Source: Ciona savignyi (Eukaryota; Chordata; Ascidiacea; Phlebobranchia; Cionidae). From it: a stretch of 64,000 bases of DNA. The position numbers were made by a program, and so were the translations under genes. The first letter of the stretch is position 1, and the number at the start of each line of letters is the position of its first letter. The stretch is from NCBI GenBank assembly GCA_000149265.1, contig CH003228.1, positions 846,988 through 910,987 on the forward strand. The letters are read 5' to 3'. A model generated the notes under the pieces. It was given only the letters and a program-made list of their open reading frames with translations. It did not search any database and was not told the origin of the DNA. Shown in pieces: positions 41,701 to 53,777 of this stretch.

Positions 41701-44700
41701 TTCATATTTTAAAAAATAGTCTACCATGTATGGGATATGTTACAATTAAATTAATCGATTGGTTCTAAAACTACCATTTTATTATATTAATAATTAGGCC
41801 TATCCTGACATACCATTAAAAAACCTAAATATCTTTGACCAACTTCCTGATTAAACCTTGTTTCCATATTTTGTTTCAAATTAAGAGGTTACAGCAGAAA
41901 ATCTTTGTATGAAATATAGCACTCTGCAGTCATATAGAGATAAATACCTTGAACTGGTCGTCCACCAAGAAATCACAGCCGATGAGGTCAAAGAAACCGA
42001 GTCGACATTCAAGTTTGTGGCGAACAGCTTGAAAGCACTGCATCATTATTTGCTGGCAGCGACGCTGAAATTACAAAGCTGAGTAAATATTATTGTTTGA
42101 ACATGTGAGTTGCCAGACCTTCAATAGCACGTGAACCCAGTCTTCAGGCAGGTTGTGTTGCGCCATATGATGCTCGTTGATGTAATCGTTGAATTTGTCC
42201 ATAGACCACACGGTGTCCTCTTTTACTTCTTCATACAATGGATTCTTCTTTTGCATGAACTGAAAACATTAAAAACTAATTATTTATGGCAGGCTATTTT
42301 GTGAGTTTTTATACCTTCATTTTAGAATTTATATTATAAGATTTAAAAAGTCAAGTAAGACAACACAAAAAAAACAGTTTTGAAAATCATTATTATACGA
42401 ATTGGTCTTTATCTGCTATACTTATGGTTGGGTGAATCATGTCAATCAATTAAAATTCAATTTAAAAAAAATTCATGCTTCGAATGATTTGACAGTTTTA
42501 TGTATTTAACAATTAATATTAAACATCACTTAGACCCAGTGGATAAATGCATTGTATTAAAAATAAATGCACATCTCAAATTTTAATCATATACAACACA
42601 TACAACATTTCGGTAACCCGATGGTGGTCATGAGTTAATCTGACTAATTGCCTGTGAAATATAACAAACATTTTTTCATTCGTGGAAATATAACATAGAT
42701 ATCATAAAAAAGGTTTCCCCACAAGTTAAAGATAATTAACTTGTGCTTCAGCAAAAAGTTCATTTGTGATAAAAACTTTGCCTACTTGATTTGTGAGATG
42801 TCCAGTTAGGTCAGTGCTGTGCAGGTCATATGGCATGCAAGTTAAACGGCAGTATCCATCACAGTAAAACACAACAAGTGGGTTGACACAAGCAATGAGA
42901 AGATAGTTTCGAACATCAAATTTACGACCATCCAACAACAGTGGGTTGGGGATGTACCTTATTAATTAATCATTAAATATAAAATCGAAAAATTAGACTT
43001 TTAAAATGATGGTCATATCTATCCACCCAGGAAGGTTATGCTATGTGTTTTCATTGTGGAAACAAAAAATAAACTAAACAAAAGTAAACCAGTAAAGGTT
43101 AAGCATGGTGTCCAGTAGATATCTAGATAAAATGAATATTACACCTTATTCTTAATTTTGTTTATTCCATCACTATTCTCTCTAAATTCTTTTTTTAAAT
43201 CACTTACCCATATATTACTTTTTTAACAGACATTACTAAAAAGCGCACAAAAAATTAATAGATATGAGCCCATCAATATTACCGCTGTACAATTCTGGCC
43301 ATCGGAGATCTGAAGGGAAGTTTTCTGGAATTTAAAGCTTCATCCTCAAGCTCAACAATGCGATCTCTATGGAAAATAAAAGTACAAATAGAGTTTAATA
43401 AAGGTAGTAATGGTGAGTGCAGTAAAAAAATCAAGCAGAGATGGGATTCAGGCCAAAACCTTAGATTTTATCCAACGGTCTATCAATCAATGTACCATGA
43501 CTCCAAGTAAGGATATGGTATCACACTGTCACTTCCAACATGTTTTTATAAGTGACGCTCCTTAAGGGGATCTCTTAACCACAAGGATTAATTAACAAGT
43601 CACATACCGGTACTCACAGGTACTTAAGCAAGTTTAGATCAGTGTAGCAGAGCAAAGAAGGATCAGACAGAATAAAAAAAAACGATTTAAATATGTTCAC
43701 CTATTAAAAAAATATAAAAGTGAAACAATTCGTGGCAACTGCTACTTAAGCAAAAAAACCTATAGCAACATAATGGAACAAAAAAAGAATACAAAAATAC
43801 ATCAAAACTCACTGAATTTTTGCAATATCAGCCATGTTTCTTATGAGATAGATCCCTTTTCCTTGGTTCATTCCCGTTGGTTTTGATATCCAAAGCTCAC
43901 CATCTATAAAGGTTCACATGGGTTGCAAAAAAATGCATTTAAATTTACAATTGTCAGATTTTTGTTATAAATGAACAAGATCAGGTTAGTGTTTATAGCC
44001 CATACTAATAGCAAAGTTTTAACATTTTAATGATAATACTCACCAACGTAGACTTCAAAAAAGGCCTCTCTGTCATCACGAATGTCAAGTCGATAAGTTT
44101 CCGGAATAAAATCCTGATATCTCATTATTCTGTGTTCAAAAAAAGATATAACACATCTGCTTAGTAATGTAAATGGTAGAAACTGATGTACTGTGACTAT
44201 TAAGTGCACCCACTACATATACTGTACATAACACAGATTTTACGGGGAAAAATAGGGGGCTTAGTTTTGTTTATAACATATTTAAATTACTCATTATAAA
44301 TTAAACAGTCCATCTGTCAATGTTAAAACACTATAGTAAATATAAATTTTCAAAATCACCATCTGTAATGCTTCTAGGGTATATGTATAATTTTTTATAA
44401 TATATTATAAAGTTGAGAATAGAGTGCTGTTTTGGGTTGAAAAAAGACCAGAACAGAACTAGGTCACAATTATCAGACTTACCTAGGCTTCCCTTTTTTG
44501 ACTTTGTTCATAACCCTATCATATTCCTGGAGTGAGGTGAGCAGGCCTATCTTTGTTGTGAGTAGTTTGTTGTTGGGTATTTGGTAACACAGCTGTTCCC
44601 CTGCCATGTAAAGCATGTCAATTGTGTTTGATTTCAATCACAAAGTTCTATTGTCATTGCTCCGTTTTATAATCATGTAATGTTACTTTAACTAAATGCA

Positions 44701-46442
44701 GCATTATGTTACAGTTCTCGTACTAAACACCTATTAAGCTTAGGATGACAACTTTAATGAAATAAGTTCTTTCAGTTTAAATTCATCGTAAAAGTTATAA
44801 ACAGCATTGCAATTATAGAATAAATACCTAAAAATGTAAAATGTTTATACTTATGTTTTAAGGCTATAACCATTAAACTAAATAATTGCAAATTGTATTT
44901 TTTTAGATATCAGGCCAGCCATGTGTGTTTCTTATGTGTTTTAACAACTGCACTGTTTTTTTTTATTTTCTTTTTTCTCAACCGTAAAGAAGGATAAAAA
45001 AAAACCAAACTGAAAAAACAGCATTGATGCAAATATATAAAATAATACAGCATACCCAGCATGCCAATCGGTACATAACCTATTAGGAAAAATATGTTAA
45101 AGCAATGATTACCATCTCTGAAGTTGTGATAATTGTTGTGTGATTTTATTTCACACCACTTTAACTTATAATCTTCACGAGTTTTATCATAAATTCTCTC
45201 CCAACCCATAGCTGTTAAAGTATCATCAACCCTGAAAAAAGAAAAAGGTGTTTTGCTTTATAAGTCCTGCAAACCTTCCAAAAATTGTAAAACAAAATAA
45301 TTGATTGTCACACAATCACAAATCATAATCTGTTAATAATATACATACACTATAAATACAAATATTATAATTGTTAACAAAAAAAGGAATATCTACTAAC
45401 ATTATGGGTGATAAAAAGTTAATCATTCCCAAAGAATACAATTAATTCACTTATACTAAAAATATATAGTTAATTAACAGTGAATTTGACCATTCTCACA
45501 CACTTGATTAAAAAGGCAACATGGGCAAGGTAAAACTAAAAATATAAAGTATCTTACAGTTGAGCCCCATTGCCCCCTCCGACATAGAAATAAGGTTTCG
45601 GCTTTGTACGATATCGTCGCCGGATGTGCTGCACAGTTGGAACGGAATCATTTTCTTCCCCATCTTCATTTTTCTCGACTTCCACACTCTCATCTATTGA
45701 TGGTCTGCGATACAGGTTACAAAACAGATGTACTAAACCAAGGGTAAAAGAAGTTAGTGTTTTATAATAAACAAGTTTTATACACGATCCTTAGATGGAG
45801 AATGAGGCAAATTTGTGTGTTTAGTGGTTTTTCACTGTTATTGTCAAATAACTTGTACCGATTGACACACACAAATCCATCTGTATGATTTTAACACCAT
45901 ATCCTAATGGCTGGTATTAGAGACTTTACATAGAAACAGGAGCACTACTAAGTGCTATGAATATAAATCAAGACATAAGCTACCAGCACTTTAATGCCTT
46001 GAACTACTAGTACGTTCAATTACTGTAGAATTGCTTGAAGCGCTTTAATCGCTTTGGGGGTAAGAGTTTGGGTGAGGGTAAAAAGCGCTTCAAGCCATCC
46101 TGTTGTAATAAGAGGCACCCTAGAACTATTGGTAGAAAAATGCAGAACTCTTTTACTTACAGCATTGGGCTTTACAGAGGAGATTTTAGCTAATTATTTT
46201 TTATTTTTTTTATATATTTATAGCTTTTGTTATTCCCGCTGTTTAGTATTCCACAAACATTTACATTAATAGATGAATTGTACATATTGTGTACTTGTGT
46301 ATCTCATGTTTGATCATTCAATCAATTTATTAAATATAAATGTATACCGTTTATTATCGCTATTTGAATCCGATTTCTTTGGTTCAACCAAAACCTTTTC
46401 TTCATTTTCATGATATTTCTTATCTATTTCATCACTTTCCAT
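35750..46442 (-). CDS. TTLL10: Tubulin tyrosine ligase-like protein TTLL10
   Basis: TTLL10 is a TTL-family ATP-grasp enzyme; the mouse protein elongates polyglycine side chains, while the human one is reported inactive. Twenty-one exons join in frame (about 1080 residues): 46348-46442, 45558-45704, 45113-45231, 44483-44600, 44044-44129, 43813-43903, 43283-43366, 42786-42957, 42119-42259, 41948-42064, 41072-41165, 40665-40867, 40109-40382, 39588-39757, 39134-39248, 38571-38765, 37581-37654, 37410-37530, 36916-37014, 36331-36539, 35750-36268. The catalytic core (about residues 65-440) has FYVGGGNGAQL, the ATP-binding KPTGMNQGKGIYLIR, FRSPMARIVQRYIPNPLLLD, GRKFDVRNYLL, and FDLIGCDFLVDD before LLEMNCNPALHTNC. 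The remaining half is low complexity: Thr/Ser/Asn-rich, an acidic stretch (FDEDEDDELL), then Ser/Pro-rich and basic. The donor at 37410 is weak (37407 is an in-frame alternative), so the last four exons are less certain. Confidence 0.93.
38095..38310 (+). repeat. Diverged SINE copy in a TTLL10 intron
   Basis: GCTAGCTGGTCGATTGTGTT, GGCACTTAGTGGACATCG, TTGAACCCAATGGATAAA, CATCTCAATCG, TTCGGTAACC and GCGTTTTCTCATTC appear in the SINE order, opposite to the host gene. Confidence 0.7.
41215..41415 (+). repeat. Diverged SINE copy in a TTLL10 intron
   Basis: A B-box-like GGGATCGAAACCAGCC (41241) is followed by AAACTAAAGGAATGTC, CAATTGCCTGGTTATA and CACTTGGATAAAACATGAAT, ending at ATCC as in other copies. 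Confidence 0.7.
42525..42700 (+). repeat. Diverged SINE copy in a TTLL10 intron
   Basis: CATCACTTAGACCCAGTGGA, ACATCTCAAATTT, CATTTCGGTAACCCGATGG, GAGTTAATCTGACTAATTGC and CATTCGTGGAAATATAACAT follow the order of the SINE body and tail; the tRNA-like head is missing. Confidence 0.65.
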
Positions 46443-47181
46443 CAGCCAAATAATTCATGCATTACACTATGCACTACAATTGACTGGTATATATTGTTTT
46501 TCAAAAAAATCTGATGTATTTCCCCGGTAGAGCCAATATTTTTTCCAGCAGTTGGAGTTCTTGCCCTGAAGGTTAGGTTACCAAGAAACCAACGCTACTG
46601 TGTTTATTCTTGCATGAAATCAGCTGTGAACATAGAAATCTTATTTTACTGTTCACAAGATCGACAACGTCGTTTTAAAACGGACTTGAAGTGACGAGCA
46701 CATGACTTGTTAAACATCAATCGTCTTAAAGTTTTAAAAGAAATATCGACCCAATCAGTGATAGTATTTAAATTTATTTTAAGTGATGTTCATAAAAATG
46801 TAAAAAACGAACTTAAATTATATGTATCCATCGTTCTGAACATAGGCTACTTACTACAAAAGCCTTGGCAAAAAATTGGGTCGTCGCAAGTTACTGTATT
46901 AAACGGTCATTACGGATTTCTCCACTTGTCAGAAAAAAAACGACACATCCATAAAAATTTCTTAAACAAATCATGTCAAATGCCTTTGACCGTTGTGGGT
47001 GTTTTATATAAAAACGATGAAATTAACGGAACGACTTAAACACATAAAAATAATACCAATCTTGTTTAACGCAGACGATGTCAAAATACAGAAAAATGTA
47101 GTCTATACAAATACAATCGTTAAATATTACGATCTATTAGAGTGTGCTATGTACGAGAGCTATCGTACGTAACGTAAGTGT
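46443..47181. other. Region upstream of TTLL10
   Basis: TTLL10 promoter and 5' UTR should lie here. An open frame of 110 codons at 46707-47039 (plus) resembles nothing known. No other feature is visible before the inverted-repeat boundary at 47182. Confidence 0.5.
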
Positions 47182-47291
47182 AACTAGAGAGTGTCAACCA
47201 CGTGTTAACCATCACTATTTGTAAAACACATGTTGTATAACCTATATTCATGCTACAGGGTCCCTAACCACAATTTGTATTTTATACAGTG

Positions 47292-47854
47292 TGTAGAATG
47301 TGGCAGCGAACTCGTTTGAACTTCTTCGATTTGTAATGTTATAGAACTGACCCCATCACACGCTGCGTGATCATTACATTATAATGTGGCAGCGAAACTC
47401 GTTTGCACCCTTTTCATTCATAATACTATAGGACTGACCGGATTACACGCTGCGTGATCATTTTGCGTCCATTAACCCGGCATGATCGACGACCGTATCG
47501 CCCATATTTCTTCGCTCTATAGGGTATATAAACCCGTTGTCCTTATTGTCGTGCATTGTATTGCTTACGTACTATTTGTTGTAATTAGTCGCTTATTCTT
47601 GGTGTATAGATGTTGTGTAATTCGTGTATGTAATCCTCTGCAATAACCGGTTAATATTTATTTTATAGTGATCAAACGAAACACTTTTAATCACCTGAAA
47701 CCTAAATCTGTGAAATTGTAAATAAAAGTGGTGTGTGTTAACCGAGGGAAGTTTACTGGCTGCAAACTGAGATCAGGTGCATTAGAGAACGTGATCACTT
47801 ATCGACAGCCGTCAGATCATAAGGATCCGGCGGAACGTTGCTACACCCGCAACA
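47292..47854 (+). mobile_element. Solo LTR of a retrotransposon
   Basis: The 563-bp segment starts TGTAGAATG and ends GCAACA, and is flanked by a perfect 5-bp duplication CAGTG at 47287-47291 and 47855-47859. A TATA-like GGGTATATAAACCC is at about 47520 and an AATAAA lies near 47721, as expected of an LTR promoter and R region. An ~86-bp repeat occurs twice (47298-47383 and 47384-47465), sharing GTGGCAGCGAA and ACACGCTGCGTGATCATT. No internal retrotransposon sequence adjoins it, so it is a product of LTR-LTR recombination. gypsy and BEL cannot be told apart here. Confidence 0.85.
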
Positions 47855-47893
47855 CAGTGAGTATGTAGTTTTTGTTTCTGCAAGCATAAACGC

Positions 47894-49316
47894 ATGGGTC
47901 CCATAGTTAACATACCAAACTTATTTTCCATGTTTAGTTAAATAAAGAACAAACGTCTTTAATTTACGAACATTTCAACAAAAATGTATTAAATTATAGC
48001 TTCTTTTCAAGCGCTGTAGTGAAAGAAAGCTAAATTCCCAAAACAGCCCGATTTAGTTTTTCATTGTTTCAGGGAATTCCCCTGGGTTTAGTAGATAACT
48101 TTTTGTTTTTTACATAGGTAAGTCATGTTATGTAACAATTCTTAAAGTTTCAATCTGATTTGTCGACTTCTTGTTGGAGATGTCGGTGCGATAGGCTATG
48201 ACATGCCTGTCACAATCACAATTCAAAAATATATCTTCGTTTTCATGGAAATTAAACTATAAGTAAATGTTTTCTTTTTTTAATTGGAACAGTGTGTCTA
48301 ATGTTTTAACATTTTACCGAATTTTAATAAAATTAGAGCAGCCCTTCAAGCGCTATGGCTACAAAATCTAATTTATTAGAAAAAAACGTTTTAGTTTTTA
48401 ACGTCTGAGGGGAATTCCCCAAGATTCATTACCCAAAAATTTTGGTTTCTGCATATATAGACCATGTTGTCTTTACAAATGTCCAATTTTTATTGCGATT
48501 TCATTACTCCTTTTGGTAGATGTCGAGGCGACATGGCATGCTTGTCACAATCATGATTTAAGAACATATCCTATTTTTTGGGTATTACCCTTGGTAATTT
48601 TATTATTTCTTTTAAGTGTTAAATCAGTGACTAATGCACTTACATTCCACTAAATCTAATTTAAATTGTAACAGCCGTTCACGCGCTATGCCCAAAAAAG
48701 GCTATTTTTTTTTAAAATAGCGTTTTGGTTTTTAACCTCCCAGGGGAATTCCCCTTGATTTATTACCCAAAATGTTGGTTTCTGCATATCGAGACCATTT
48801 GGTCTAACGAATGGCTAAGTTTCATTACGATTCCATTATTCCTTCTGGTAGATGTCGGGGCGACATGGCATGCCTGTCACAATCATGATTTCAGTACAAA
48901 ATCGAATTTTTTAGGGTATTTTCCTAGGTATTTTTTTTATTTCTTCCAAGTGTTAAATCAGTGACTAATACACTTACTTTTCACCAAACATGATTCAAAT
49001 TGGAGCAGCCGTTTTAGCGCTATGACACAAAAAACTAAATTTTTCATAAAAAATAGCGTTTTGGTTTTTAACCTCCCAGGGGAATTCCCCTTGATTTATT
49101 ACCCAAAATTTTGGTTTCTGCATATCTAGACCATGTTGTCTAACGAATGACTAAGTTTCATTACGATTCGATTATTCCTTCTGGTAGATGTCGGGGCGCC
49201 ATGCCATGCCTGTCAAACCTTTGACGAAAAAAAAAAAAGAAAAAAAAAAGAAAAAAAAAACGGACAAAAACAATATGTGTCCCATTTTTCCAAATGGGAC
49301 CCATAATTATTATGGG
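47894..49316 (+). repeat. Four ~336-bp tandem units with hairpin ends
   Basis: Units are phased by a GGGAATTCCCC palindrome at 48072, 48409, 48743 and 49079 (periods about 334-338 bp). Each also carries a TAGATGTCGGGGCGACATGG block followed by GCATGCCTGTCACAATCA. The left edge has the palindrome ATGGGTCCCAT (47894-47904). The right edge has two adjacent hairpins, GTCCCATTT...AAATGGGAC (49279-49300) and CCCATAATTATTATGGG (49300-49316), after an A-rich tract. No coding frame is conserved between units. Likely a non-autonomous mobile element with internal tandem repeats. Confidence 0.8.
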
Positions 49317-49660
49317 TTGACTTCAGATTTCTGATGGAAACACATTTTGATTTTACTCCTTTTTTCCTTTTTTTCTTCTGCGTCACGCTCGTGTCGTGAC
49401 AGGCATGTTATGTCGCCAGATTATTGGCATAAGATGGTTATCCAATCAGGGTAAAACTTTCAGGCATCCTAAAGGACTTTAACTTTTTTGGGGATTGAAT
49501 TCCACTGAAACTAGTGATCAGTCACATTTACGTTTTATATAATTAGGAAGAAAATATCCAATCAAGTTCAATCTTCTCTTAGTGTTAGCTAATATGGTTT
49601 TGATATACACTGGTGAATTTTGGGTAAATTGAGTGGAGGGGAAAATCCCGGGACACCCAA

Positions 49661-49956
49661 GAATAGGATAGGATATTCATGTTTATCCCCGTGAATGGGA
49701 AAACCAAGGGGGTTAACACACGGAAAATCGTCGGATCACCTCGCGCCCACCGTCGGGTTATCGGAGCTATTGCAGTGTGTTGTGTATGGACACGTTCCTT
49801 CAATTTAGTAGAACCCAATAATCCAGGTGGGTCCAGGCAATTCTGTAAAGTGCCTTGCCCAAGGACATAACCGACTAGCTAGCGACCAGTTTCGCACCTG
49901 CAACCTTTCGATTGAAATGCGACGCACTTAACCGCTATAAGGCTAACGGGCCGGAC
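49661..49956 (-). mobile_element. tRNA-derived SINE copy
   Basis: Near full length on the minus strand: the head at the right edge reads GGCCCGTTAGCCTTATAGCG with a box-B-like GGTTGCAGGTGCGAAACTGG, and the tail ends in GAATATCCTATCCTATTC. It is closely similar to the copy at 61.63-61.92 kb. Confidence 0.85.
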
Positions 49957-50412
49957 GAATATAAGCAGGACTGTCGTTTTGCGAACGTTCGGCACCGATT
50001 ATTCTTTAAAAGCCAATATTTTAAAACTGGTAAGAATTATTCAATTTAAATTTAAGAAAAGTTGTAGGTTAAAAAAATAAACTGTAAAAAAAAACGTGGC
50101 AAACAGGCGGGCGCTACATACCGTACGATACGACGGGAAACCCGTCTCTTTACGTACCGATTCGCGATTTTTCGCTAAATTAGTGTAATAACTCTTTCAC
50201 TACCGGCTAAATGCATTAATTCAAACATGCTGTACCGCAGTGTTTTTTTTTCATTTTTTAGTCATTTTCAAATTAGCACAGTTTTTTAAAAGTTTATGCT
50301 ATGATTTAATATTTAGTATGGTTGGAAAGATAATTTACCCCTTTTTTAAACAAGCCACATACCTATAATCTACCTTCAATAAAAAATATATTATGTATAA
50401 ATTTTAGTGAAC

Positions 50413-50640
50413 ACCACTTTATATGTAAAAAAATTCTGCTTGACTTTGAAAAATTTGAGGTGCAGTGACAAACGAAATACTCACTAATTATTGGTATGCC
50501 CAAATGATATGAAAATTGTAATGTAGAAGTAGACTGTCCTTTAGTTTTTGTACTCAAGAAAATGTGAACTGTATTTTTATCTTTAGTAGTTTTTTTTACT
50601 ATTCCTAATTGAAATTTCCCTTTATTCTAACTATATTATG
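50413..50640 (+). repeat. Left long inverted repeat of the piggyBac element
   Basis: It is the inverted counterpart of 53778-54000, sharing AAATTTGAGGTG, TAATTATTGGTATGCCCAAA, ATATGAAAATTGTAATGTAG, ATTCCTAATTGAA and CTATATTAT with indels. The arms flank the transposase, as do the long subterminal inverted repeats of some piggyBac elements. The true outer ends and a TTAA target site could not be fixed. Confidence 0.75.
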
Positions 50641-50834
50641 AAAAAAAACGCATTGAAGTTTTTAGAGTTTTGTAGAACTAAAACAGTGAAAAGTATAAAA
50701 AAGAACAGCGAAGGAAGTGTAAAAAGGGCATACAAAAGAAAACAAACACAAATACTATTTCCAATGTTCTCGAAGTGTATGATATTCATCAAAGCAGGGC
50801 ACACGCAACTAGTCTCGCCGCCTTTTTCTTTATC

Positions 50835-51581
50835 GTGCGCTCAGTAGGCCCAACAGGATTCATGCTTTGATGAACACGAGGCATAGCATAACCGCCTGCT
50901 GCGAAAACGTAACCAACGCTCTCCTTTTTATCTCAACTGCACGAAATTCACAGAGAATGTAAAGAAAGACTTGCTTGACAAAAAGAGCTTCTCAACAAGT
51001 TAACACGACTCCTATTCGCTGAGTTAGTCAAGAGTAAATTCGTGTAAAATCGATAGAAATAAGAGGCGAAACCTCTAACAAGAAAGGCTATTCCCCTCGC
51101 ATTTTTAATATTCTCCACGAAAATTAAAGAGAATAAATTAGAGGATTTCCTTGATCGAATGAGCCATAGCTGAGGTCTCTACCATTACGCGTTGCGTAGA
51201 AATCGTTTTATAGATTTGCACCTATTTTTGTGGAACGCGGGACACCATGTTTTTCCACCAATATCGCGAGTTGGGACGCAAAGAGTTAACATGGTGTATC
51301 GACTTCTACAAAAATAGGTGCAAATCTAAGAAAAGATTTCTCCCCAGCGAGTCAAGGCTGTGTCTCTTATATCTTTCGACGTGACCTACTCAGTGAATAG
51401 AAGTCGTGTTAACTAAAGCAGGAGCTCTTTTCTTGTCAGGCAAGTCTTTATTTACGTTCTCTGTAAATTTCGCGCCGTTGAGATGATAGAGAGAGAAAGA
51501 GAGAGCTTTCGTGACGTTTTCGCTGCAGGTGGTAAAGCCGTGTTCACCAAAGCATGAACCAAGCTGGGCTTGCTGAGAGCA
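50835..51581. repeat. Long imperfect palindrome inside the piggyBac 5' region
   Basis: The left arm from 50835 (GTGCGCTCAGTAGGCCCAAC) mirrors the right arm ending at 51581 over about 190 bp. Shared blocks include TTCATGCTTTG(A/G)TGAACAC, TGCGAAAACGT, GACTTGC(T/C)TGACAA and GTTAACACGACT. An inner pair, TAGATTTGCACCTATTTTTG (51211) and its complement (about 51308-51327), continues the symmetry. It lies between the left piggyBac repeat and the transposase. It could be a separate foldback insertion; if transcribed it would form a long hairpin. Confidence 0.75.
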
Positions 51582-51693
51582 CAATAGAGAGTAGAGACTA
51601 TGGTTAGAGCAAAGACAGACACTGGAGCTACATAAACGTTTTTTTTATATAGAGATACTTAGTTAATAAAAACCTGCAATCTTGATCTGTATA

Positions 51694-53666
51694 ATGAGTG
51701 AAGCGGAGGATATTCTTGATCTGGTAAGCTTGCAACAATTAAAGCACTTGTATGCAGTATGTTTATAACTGGTATGTTTTTCAGGTCACACTTTCTGATG
51801 ATGACGACAGTGAGGTCGAGCTAGTTGGCGAAATCTGTAGTGACACAGAGAATGCGACCGAATCGCTAAGTGAAACTGATGACGACAGCATGCCATCTCC
51901 AGCTTTCCCACCTTTGAGGCGTGCAAGGGAAAGAGGAAGACCTCCATCTAAAAGATGGGGCTCGTGGTAGAAAACGCAAGGGCCTTTCACCATCGCCTCA
52001 ACGATTGTTCCTCTCAGCAGTACAACTACTACCGCCACAGCCAGCTTTGCTTCAAGGGGCAGCAGCACAACTACCATCAACAGTACCGGTACCCGATTGT
52101 TCACTTCGATATCCTGTTAGGGCAGTGCCTCCACCAGCATTGTGGAGCGATGATGTGGAAACAAAACCACCAACACCAACATTTATTGGAACGCCACGCA
52201 TTTCTGTCAACTGCAATAATGAACCAGTTACACCATTAGACATTTTTAAAGAATATGCGGATAAAGATTTTTTTCACAAAATAAAGCATGAAACAAATTT
52301 ATATGCGAGGCAAAAGAGGCAAAATGCAGACAGCGTATCCAAACATAGTTTCCTGAATCAGTGGACAGATGTCACGATTTCGGAAATAAAGCTTTTCTTT
52401 TGTATTACACTTTACATGGGTATTGTGAAGAAGCCAACAATTGCCCAATACTGGAGCTCTGATCCAATCTACAAAGAATCATTTTGTCCGTCCCTCATGT
52501 CCAGAACCCGGTTTCAGCTGATATTCGCGATGCTCCATTTTAATGATGGGGAAAAATACATCCCCTTTGGCCAAGATGGCCATGACCCGTTGTACAGGAT
52601 AAGACCAATTTTTTCTCATTTACTAGAAAAATTTTCTGCTGTGTTCTATCCTGAACAGGATATTTCACTTGATGAAGGGACATGCTTTAGAGTATACAAT
52701 CCAGCAAAACCTCATATATCGGGGATAAAATTATATGAGCTCCATGAAGCAAAAACTGGCTACTGTTTTAACCTTAAATTACATACCGGACGGGAGCTAC
52801 AGCAATCGCATTGTAAAACTTTCGATTTAGTTATGTCTCTAATGGCAAACTACCTGGATAAAGGCCACTCGCTATACATGGGTAGATACTACTCTTCCCC
52901 AAAGTTATATGATGCACTTTTCACTCGATTGACAACTGCAACGGGAACTTGCATGGTCAACAGAAAAGATTTGCCGCAGGTGTTTATAAAACAGAAACTA
53001 AAGAGAGGTGGCGCTATTTCTTGCAGAAAATCAAATTTGATGGCTTTGAAATGGAGGGACAAATGCGATGTGCTCATGTTGTCTACAATACACAACAATG
53101 AAAGATCAGATGTGTCGGTCCATACACCTGGTGGCAGAAGACTCAAGAGCAAGCCAGTTGTGGTTCAGGATTATAACAAAAATATGGTGGGTGTAGATCA
53201 TCATGATCAGATGATGGCATATTACGGATTCAGCAAAAAATCTATGAAATGGTACAAAAAGCTTTTCTTCCACCTGATCAGTATTACAACCGTGAACGCG
53301 CACATTGTTTATAACAAAGTGCGCCTTCAGCATGGTAACCCAAAAGTAACCTTGTTGCAATTTATCGAAGAGCTGGTAAAGGAACTTGCAATGGAAACAA
53401 CAAACAAAATTGGCCAAAAAGAGCAGGCAACTTCATCCACACTGCAAGGACCAGCAGGTCGACTTATGGGGCGTCATTTTATAAGCCGACAGCCTGGAGA
53501 CCACCGCAAATCATGTGTTGTGTGCAGCCAAAAGTCGCGATACAACAGAGTCGCTAAAAAAATAAAATATAAGAGATCAAGCTTCTGGTGTGAGCGATGT
53601 GGGGTAACATTGTGCAAAGTGCCCTGCTTTGAGGAATACCATTCAATTGTAGAATATTGGAAATAG
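51694..53666 (+). pseudogene. piggyBac-type transposase, damaged
   Basis: A 30-nt first exon (51694-51723) splices to 51785 and encodes an acidic N-terminus, but that frame stops at 51968-51970. The main frame opens only at 51918, so a +1 frameshift near the A-run at 51950-51953 breaks the gene. Downstream about 580 codons show the piggyBac core: the DDE_Tnp_1_7-type start FKEYADKDFF, first catalytic Asp in ISLDEGTC, YNPAKPH, GIKLYELHEAKTGY, VVQDYNKNMVGVDHHDQM with the third Asp, and a C-terminal Cys-rich domain (CVVC ... WCERCGVTLCKVPCF). Two further lesions are inferred from the family: the residues between DEGTC and FRVYNP are shortened by about six, removing the usual Arg-Gly-Arg, and the second catalytic Asp position reads LYMGRYYSS (Gly codon at 52881-52883). 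AATAAA follows at 53793. Likely inactive. Confidence 0.88.
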
Positions 53667-53777
53667 TGTTTGTGTTAGTGTGCCTTTTTTACATTTCGTT
53701 CACTGTTCGTTTTGATACATTTCACTGTTTTAGTTCTAAAAAAACTCCAGAAACTTCAATGTTTTTTGGTTTATTTT

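Noticed and set aside
46707-47039. Open frame of 110 codons (plus) upstream of TTLL10
   Set aside because: Lys/Asn/Leu-rich composition expected from AT-rich DNA, no splice-consistent continuation, no recognised domain.
51752-52239. Overlapping plus-strand frames near the transposase start, read as separate small genes
   Set aside because: They are the frameshifted N-terminal part and a shadow frame of the same transposase, not independent genes.
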